A stretch of DNA of 64,000 bases from Collinsella sp. (GTDB lineage: Bacteria; Actinomycetota; Coriobacteriia; Coriobacteriales; Coriobacteriaceae): contig JAGZWV010000004.1 of NCBI GenBank assembly GCA_018378775.1, positions 42,537 through 106,536 of the forward strand, read 5' to 3'. Positions 59,036-64,000 of this stretch are shown here, piece after piece. Under the pieces are notes generated by a model, which did no database searches, was not told where the DNA came from, and saw only the letters and a program-made list of their open reading frames with translations. How positions within the stretch are numbered: the first letter of the stretch is position 1; the number at the start of each line of letters is the position of its first letter. A program made the translations under genes and the position numbers.

Positions 59036-60283
59036 CTACCGTTCGTTAATATAGGTACGGTGCGGAAACTCCAGACCAGGGAACAGCTTGCTCGTCAGCT
59101 CGCAGAAATAACCGTCCGTCATGCTCGCGATATAATCCACCACGGCTTGATCCTTGTCGTCCTGCCAGGCATAGGTGCGATCATAGTAGGAAAGCTGCTG
59201 CTCAATGCGCGAAATATGGTGCTTAAAGATGTAAGAGGACTCGTCGCCACTGTTTAGATCCCGCAGGCAACGGTCGTAGAGCTTTACGAACGCCTCGCGC
59301 AGCTCCGCCTCGGAATCGCCTTCGATACCGCCCTTGCTATAGATCTTCTCGTAGTTCTCGCGCTTGGCTCGGCGAATTTCCTCAAACAGGTCCTCGCTCA
59401 TCTCGATGCGCGGCTTACCATAGCTGTGCTCAACGATATCGATAGAGGCATGCGTGAGGATCCAACTGTTGTAGGCACCGCCCCGGCCATCATCAAAAGC
59501 GTCGGGCGAAAGCAGGCCCGCCGCGATCGCATCCTGACGGTCACGACCGACGTAGGCAAGAATATCCGAGATGCGAACGACGCAGCCCTCGAGCGTCATG
59601 GGACGCAGATGCTCAATTGCGCTATAGCCCGTGGCAATGCAATCCTCAACCGTCTGGTCAAACTGGTCAAAGGAGCCCATGTCCGAGAGCTCAAACACAC
59701 GCTGCTCGTACTCGCCGTTATGGCATAGCACTCCGTCGAGCGTCTGGAGCGACACGTTGCGGCCATACAACGCGTCGAGCACGCGGACCGACTGCACGTT
59801 ATGGAAAAAATAACGCCCCGTACGCTCGTGATAGATATCGTTGAGGAAGCGCTCGCCGGAATGGCCGAAAGGCGTGTGTCCCAAGTCGTGGCCCAGGCCA
59901 ATCGCCTCGATCAGATCGCAATTGAGCCCCAGGGCGCGACCGATATCGCGCGCAATGCGCGAGACAAGCTGCACGTGCAAACCGCGGCGTGACAGATCGT
60001 CATTGCTACGAAAGCTAAAGACCTGCGTTTTGCCCGCATACCGGGTGTAAGCCGGAAGATGAAGTATCTTTTCGGTATCGCGCATAAACGCCGGACGCAT
60101 AAGCGTGCCTTTGTCGGTAGTGCGATCAATACGACGAATGACCTGATCATCGTTGCAACGATACGGGTTGACATAGCCCGAAGCACGATCGGCGGCAATG
60201 CGCTCGACAAGCTCGGGCGACAACGCTGAGGGAATACGGTCCATGCGCGCCTTAATGACGGCCGTTTCTTGATTAGATTCCAT
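59036..60283 (-). CDS. dGTPase-like HD-domain phosphohydrolase
   Basis: It has 415 residues of the Dgt family. PAYTRYAGKTQVFSF (substrate side), RGLHVQLVSRIARDIGRALGLN and the HD motif GLGHDLGHTPFGHSGERFLND are the metal site, with later RISDILAYVGRDRQDAI. These proteins remove triphosphate from dGTP or other dNTPs. ATG 60283 follows AAGGAG; an in-frame ATG at 60310 is nine codons earlier. The deoxynucleotide preferred cannot be told. Confidence 0.9.
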   Translation of the reverse strand: MESNQETAVIKARMDRIPSALSPELVERIAADRASGYVNPYRCNDDQVIRRIDRTTDKGTLMRPAFMRDTEKILHLPAYTRYAGKTQVFSFRSNDDLSRRGLHVQLVSRIARDIGRALGLNCDLIEAIGLGHDLGHTPFGHSGERFLNDIYHERTGRYFFHNVQSVRVLDALYGRNVSLQTLDGVLCHNGEYEQRVFELSDMGSFDQFDQTVEDCIATGYSAIEHLRPMTLEGCVVRISDILAYVGRDRQDAIAAGLLSPDAFDDGRGGAYNSWILTHASIDIVEHSYGKPRIEMSEDLFEEIRRAKRENYEKIYSKGGIEGDSEAELREAFVKLYDRCLRDLNSGDESSYIFKHHISRIEQQLSYYDRTYAWQDDKDQAVVDYIASMTDGYFCELTSKLFPGLEFPHRTYINER

Positions 60284-60314
60284 GGCATGCTCCTTAAGAA
60301 GGACGCGCAATCGG

Positions 60315-60737
60315 TTACAAAGTGCAGCCCACGACCTCGATTATGGCAAAAATCGGCACTAAAAACGGGAGCAATGGCAGGGAGCGCGATTTTGTGAAGA
60401 GGCAGGAAAGGGCCAGAGCCAGGAGTGCGACGGCAAATGCCACGATGCCACCCATAGGGTCGAGCGTGCAAAGCGCGAAGAGCGCCTTGGCATCCCCCAT
60501 GCCGATGCCCGGGATTTGGCGAAGACGACGCCAGAGGGACTCAGTCAGCACGAGAGCAAGATACACAATGACGGCAAGACCCGCGTGGTCAAGCGCTGTG
60601 TTAACGCCTTTGTCGAGCCAAACGCCCACTAACGCCGTCACCGCACACGCACCGGCAAGTTCATTGGGAAAACGTCGCTGACGGGCATCAATCGCCGCGC
60701 CGGCAAAGATGCAAATCCAAAACGGGATATAAAACAT
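60315..60737 (-). CDS. Prepilin-peptidase-like membrane protein (A24 family)
   Basis: It has 140 residues with several helices. The two aspartates of type IV leader peptidases are present in IDARQRRFPNELAG and in GIGMGDAKALFA. The N-methyltransferase domain of full-length PilD is absent, as in the CpaA/TadV type. ATG 60737 follows GAGGAGG. No pilin or Tad assembly genes lie nearby, so it is solitary here. Confidence 0.82.
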   Translation of the reverse strand: MFYIPFWICIFAGAAIDARQRRFPNELAGACAVTALVGVWLDKGVNTALDHAGLAVIVYLALVLTESLWRRLRQIPGIGMGDAKALFALCTLDPMGGIVAFAVALLALALSCLFTKSRSLPLLPFLVPIFAIIEVVGCTL

Positions 60738-60768
60738 CGAGTACCTCCTCGAGCTGCATCGCAAAAGC

Positions 60769-60810
60769 AAAAACCACCACAAAGGTGCCTGTCCCCTTTG
60801 CGGTGGTTTT
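60769..60810. terminator. Bidirectional terminator between the A24 gene and the glycosyltransferase gene
   Basis: Arms ccaccacaaagg (60774-60785) and cctttgcggtgg (60795-60806) with one mismatch; T-runs follow on both strands. It ends the leftward glycosyltransferase transcript. Confidence 0.82.
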
Positions 60811-60818
60811 GGTGGTGG

Positions 60819-62114
60819 TTATTTGGCGCCTTGCATGACCTCGTCGAGGGTGACGTTTACGGCATGCTGGGTAGGAACCCAGTCGACCTTCAGGAACAGC
60901 GCGGCCACCGTGATGGGGATATAGCTGAACATAAAGATCGGGAAGGTAAACAGGTTAGTCACCAGACGCCACTTTTGCGCGCAGTGAATGTGCTTGTACT
61001 CAAAGATAGTCGTGAGCAGCGCCAGGATAAAGAAGGTCTGATACATCATGGCGAAGGTCATAATGAGCGAAGCGGCGCACGCCTGCATCTCGACTTCGGT
61101 AGCCAAGAAACCATGCGAAAGGCCACCCACAATCAAGAACGTCGCATTAGCGAGCATCGAGATCAGCGATAGCAGCATACCCGGGGCGATCGTCATGAAC
61201 ATGTCGTAGGCGGCAAAGCGATGATAGCGGAACGTCGACTTGACCAGATGCTTGCCGTAGGTAAAGAACACCTGGTAAAAGCCCTTGGTCCAGCGCATAC
61301 GCTGCTTCCAGGATGCCTTGAACGTCACGGGTTGCTCGTCAAAGAACTCCGCCGGCGCATAGCCAATGCGAATACCGTGAATAGCGCAGAACGTAGTGAA
61401 CTGAATGTCCTCGGTCAGCGTGTGGAACTGCCAGCCGTGCATGCCCTCAATAACACTGGCGGAGATGAGGTAGCCCGAACCCGAGACGGCGCAAGACGTC
61501 TTACAGATATTACGCGCGTTGTTGAGAAAGCGCGCCTCGCGCAGGTACCAAGTAGCATTAGCTGCCGAGATCCACGAGCTGCCAAAATTCTTGGAGTTGC
61601 GATAGCTCGTGACCACATGGAATCCCTGGTCAAAGGCATCGTTCATCTTGGACACGTAATCGCGGGAGATAACGTTATCGGCATCGAAGATAAAGTAGCC
61701 TTCAAACGTGTCGGGATACTCGTTAAGGATGCGGTCGAAGCCAAAGTCCATGACCCAGCTCTTACCCTTACGGGCAAGATCATTGCGCTCGTAAACAATG
61801 GCACCTGCCTCGCGCGCGAGCTGTGCGGTGTTGTCGGTGCAGGCGTCGGCAACCACGAAGACCTCGATAAGCTCGGACGGATAATCCTGGTCCTTGATGG
61901 AGCGAACAAGGTTGGCGATCACGGCCTCCTCGTTATGCGCCGCGATAAAGAAAGCATAACGATGGAGTTTTTTGGCCTTGGGAGGCGCGACCTCGCCACG
62001 AAGAGCGCCAATGACAAAGAAGACCACCTGGTACAGAAAGCAGACCGTGAGCAGCGTGACGACAATCTGGTTGAAGACCACGATGGGTGTGTTGGTTTGT
62101 AAAAAGGCGAGCAT
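60819..62114 (-). CDS. Family 2 glycosyltransferase, membrane-bound (PgaC/hyaluronan-synthase-like)
   Basis: Processive-type enzyme (431 residues) that builds or starts an extracellular polysaccharide. One helix at the N-terminus, then the GT-A domain with FFIAAHNEEAVIANLV, VVADACTDNTAQLA, FDADNVIS (metal), LTEDIQFT and KQRMRWTKGF (the Q-x-x-R-W type motif of beta-glycan synthases). Several C-terminal helices form the channel. The sugar cannot be told from the sequence. No partner genes follow, so the product is likely simple or partners lie elsewhere. Confidence 0.88.
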   Translation of the reverse strand: MLAFLQTNTPIVVFNQIVVTLLTVCFLYQVVFFVIGALRGEVAPPKAKKLHRYAFFIAAHNEEAVIANLVRSIKDQDYPSELIEVFVVADACTDNTAQLAREAGAIVYERNDLARKGKSWVMDFGFDRILNEYPDTFEGYFIFDADNVISRDYVSKMNDAFDQGFHVVTSYRNSKNFGSSWISAANATWYLREARFLNNARNICKTSCAVSGSGYLISASVIEGMHGWQFHTLTEDIQFTTFCAIHGIRIGYAPAEFFDEQPVTFKASWKQRMRWTKGFYQVFFTYGKHLVKSTFRYHRFAAYDMFMTIAPGMLLSLISMLANATFLIVGGLSHGFLATEVEMQACAASLIMTFAMMYQTFFILALLTTIFEYKHIHCAQKWRLVTNLFTFPIFMFSYIPITVAALFLKVDWVPTQHAVNVTLDEVMQGAK

Positions 62115-62196
62115 GCAGGCTCCCGAGAACGCGTTACGTAAACAACCGTATATCTTACCGCAGGCTTACCGAGTTCAAGAAACCACCTAATACTGG

Positions 62197-63210
62197 CTAG
62201 GCTTCGAGCAGACCGAGCTGAGAGACGATTTCGTCACCGGCGGCAGTGCGACCGAGCGAGCGCGGAGCCAGATCGTCAAGAACCGCAGCGAGATCCCAGG
62301 GCAACTCGTCGCGGCACTCAATGCGCTCCCCCGTCACGGGATGGTCGAACGCCACGCGCCAGGAATGAAGGAACTGCCTGGTCAGACCCTGATCGGCACG
62401 CGCATCGCACTTGCCGTAGAGCGGATCGCCCACGCAGGCGTGGTTGATATGGCGCATGTGCACACGAATCTGGTGCGTTCTGCCGGTAAACAGGTGACAC
62501 TCGACAAGCGTGTAGCCGTCGTCGAAACGCGTGGAATCAAAGCGCTCGAGCACCTTGAAGGTCGTAATGGCCTGACGGGCAAAGGGGTCGTCCGAAACCG
62601 CCATCTTGACGCGGTCGCGCGTCGATCGGGCAATACCGGTATTGATGGTGCCCTCGTCCATGGCGATGTGCCCGTGGACAAGCGTGATATAGCGACGATC
62701 GAGCGTGCGCGTGCGGATAAGATTTTGAAGCGCGCGCTGGGTGTCGTCGTCTTTTGCCGCGAGCATAAGGCCCGAGGTATCGCGATCCAGGCGATGCACG
62801 ATGCCGGGTCGGTCCTCACCCTGCACGGTGCCCAGATGGTCGATACCGCAGTGATAGACCAGGGCATTCGCGAGCGTACCGCTCTCATGACCATGCGCAG
62901 GATGGCACACCAGGCCGCGCTGCTTGGAGAGCACAATGAGATAATCGTCCTCATAGCGAATGTCGAGCGGGATGGCCTCGGGAATCACATCGGTGGGATC
63001 GTGCGGCTCGGGCAAATCGACCGAAATACGGTCGCCGGCTCGCACGGCGTACTTTTTGGACAGGCAGGTCTCGCCATTGACAGCGACGGCGCCGCCCTCG
63101 ATCAGATGCGCACAGGCAGAACGCGTAGGACAGCCGTCATTGGCGCCCAGATAAGCGTCAAGACGCTGACCGGCGGCATCGTCGGCAACAAGAATATGGA
63201 TGTCGGCCAT
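62197..63210 (-). CDS. rluD: Ribosomal large subunit pseudouridine synthase (RluD family)
   Basis: Isomerises uridines in 23S rRNA. It has 337 residues. An N-terminal S4 domain (GQRLDAYLGANDGCPTRSACAHLIEGGAVAVNG) is followed by the catalytic domain with HPAHGHESGTLANALVYHCG, IVHRLDRDTSGLMLAAK (catalytic Asp) and ECHLFTGRTHQIRVHMRHINHACVGDPLYG. It starts on the last base of the lspA stop (one-base overlap). Confidence 0.93.
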   Translation of the reverse strand: MADIHILVADDAAGQRLDAYLGANDGCPTRSACAHLIEGGAVAVNGETCLSKKYAVRAGDRISVDLPEPHDPTDVIPEAIPLDIRYEDDYLIVLSKQRGLVCHPAHGHESGTLANALVYHCGIDHLGTVQGEDRPGIVHRLDRDTSGLMLAAKDDDTQRALQNLIRTRTLDRRYITLVHGHIAMDEGTINTGIARSTRDRVKMAVSDDPFARQAITTFKVLERFDSTRFDDGYTLVECHLFTGRTHQIRVHMRHINHACVGDPLYGKCDARADQGLTRQFLHSWRVAFDHPVTGERIECRDELPWDLAAVLDDLAPRSLGRTAAGDEIVSQLGLLEA

Positions 63211-63809
63211 TAGCGCTCGTTCCTTTCGCGAATTTTGCGGGCACGCTCCCCGCGTTGCTGGGCCTTGCGCTTGGCGCGGGCCTCGTCACGGGCGTTAAGC
63301 TCAGCGGTCGCGTCGACCTCACGGGCCGCGGGGCTCAAGAACATGTATCCGAAGAGGGCGAGCACGACGCCCAAGGTAATGCCGATATCGGCCACATTGA
63401 AGACGGGGAAGTCGATGAAGGTGGTGGCAATAAAATCGGTCACGAAGCCAAAGGCCAAACGATCGATAGCGTTGCCAATAGCACCGCCCGCAACCATCGC
63501 CATGCCCACGACCTCAAGATGGGCGAGCTGGGATGCACGGAGCAAGTACACGGCAATGGCGACAATGACCGCAAGCGCCAACACGGCAAACGCGATGCCA
63601 TGTCCCTCACCCATGCTAAAGGCAGCACCGATATTGCGGACAAACATAAAGTCGATGACACCGGGGATGACGGTCACATGCAATGCGTCGCCCACGGCAC
63701 GAACCGCAAGCTTGGTCAGCTGGTCAACAAGCAGCACAACGAGCGCCACCCCACCAGCAACACCCAACCGCCAACGCAAAGGCGGCGTCATATCCCCAGT
63801 ACGACCCAA
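63210..63809 (-). CDS. lspA: Lipoprotein signal peptidase
   Basis: Cleaves lipoprotein signal peptides at the lipobox Cys. It has 199 residues if TTG 63809 is used, which has AGGGGA five bases upstream; ATG 63791 gives 193 residues with a closer GGGG. Four helices are visible. The catalytic Asp residues lie in GGAIGNAIDRLAFGFVTDFI and FPVFNVADIGITLG. A basic, Arg/Lys-rich cytoplasmic tail of about 40 residues follows. Its substrates here would include CbiK and the transporter lipoproteins of the cobalamin block. Confidence 0.92.
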   Translation of the reverse strand: MGRTGDMTPPLRWRLGVAGGVALVVLLVDQLTKLAVRAVGDALHVTVIPGVIDFMFVRNIGAAFSMGEGHGIAFAVLALAVIVAIAVYLLRASQLAHLEVVGMAMVAGGAIGNAIDRLAFGFVTDFIATTFIDFPVFNVADIGITLGVVLALFGYMFLSPAAREVDATAELNARDEARAKRKAQQRGERARKIRERNER

Positions 63810-63933
63810 ATCAATCCCCTACCCTCAAGAACATCGAATTCCGTTTAATGCAAATCAATATCTTATATTGACCAGCAACGAAATAGCCGATGATTCGTTA
63901 CCGACAGACACTATGACCCAATCCGAGGGCACT

Positions 63934-63974
63934 AAAAAGACAGGAGCCCCCGCTCGTGACCGCGGGTCGGGGCT
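63934..63974 (-). terminator. Terminator of a gene lying to the right of the window
   Basis: Arms agcccc (63945-63950) and ggggct (63969-63974) with additional inner pairing, followed by TTTTT on the minus strand. The bases between it and lspA, 63810-63933, contain only the lspA leader. Confidence 0.6.
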
Positions 63975-64000
63975 GCGACAATGATGTTGAAGTGCCATAG

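Overview
The window looks like chromosome from an anaerobic, GC-rich actinobacterium of the class Coriobacteriia, most probably Collinsella or a close relative. The reasons are the flavour of the proteins, the superoperon alaS-ruvX-mltG-yqeG-aroK-aroB-pepP-efp-asp23-nusB-xseB-tlyA-nadK-recN, a fused iron-sulfur serine dehydratase, and PTS genes in an Actinobacteria-type background. This placement is from memory of the families, not from a search.

Layout. 1-6.6 kb (+): 3' part of an L-serine dehydratase gene, an L,D-transpeptidase, and a three-gene MacAB-like exporter. 6.6-28.8 kb: a block that is visibly richer in G+C than its flanks. It holds a nearly complete anaerobic (cbi-type) cobalamin pathway. 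Seventeen tightly overlapping genes run leftward (cbiF to cbiJ). A rightward operon sits under a cobalamin riboswitch: an exported cobaltochelatase CbiK, two lipoproteins and a BtuCD/FecCD-type ABC importer. The block is bordered by an IS21-like istA remnant plus a long hairpin on the left and an IS3-like orfB remnant on the right, which suggests acquisition or relocation as a unit. Its cbiL has lost the central part of the gene in frame, so corrin synthesis should be blocked at the C20 methylation unless another CbiL exists elsewhere.

28.8-32.7 kb: a TetR regulator with a clear palindromic operator, an LPG-synthase-type membrane protein, two near-identical tRNA-Glu(CUC) genes and a CCA-adding enzyme. 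32.8-40.7 kb is a sugar-PTS region: two tandem PfkB kinases of the 1-phosphofructokinase type, enzyme I, HPr, a fused fructose EIIBCA and a divergent RpiR regulator, each unit closed by its own terminator. A 152-bp near-perfect palindrome lies between ptsH and fruA.

40.7-54 kb (-): the housekeeping superoperon. Its AroB homologue has lost the usual catalytic and metal-binding motifs. 54-64 kb: a small orphan membrane protein, an AI-2E-family exporter, a SigB/SigF-type sigma factor with a degenerate RsbW-like partner, rarA, a dGTPase-like HD protein, a lone type IV leader peptidase, a membrane glycosyltransferase, rluD and lspA.

The most notable points are the broken cobalamin island with an exported chelatase and riboswitch-controlled uptake genes, the CobU-like/phosphatase fusion, the inactive-looking AroB and RsbW proteins, and the large palindrome near ptsH.
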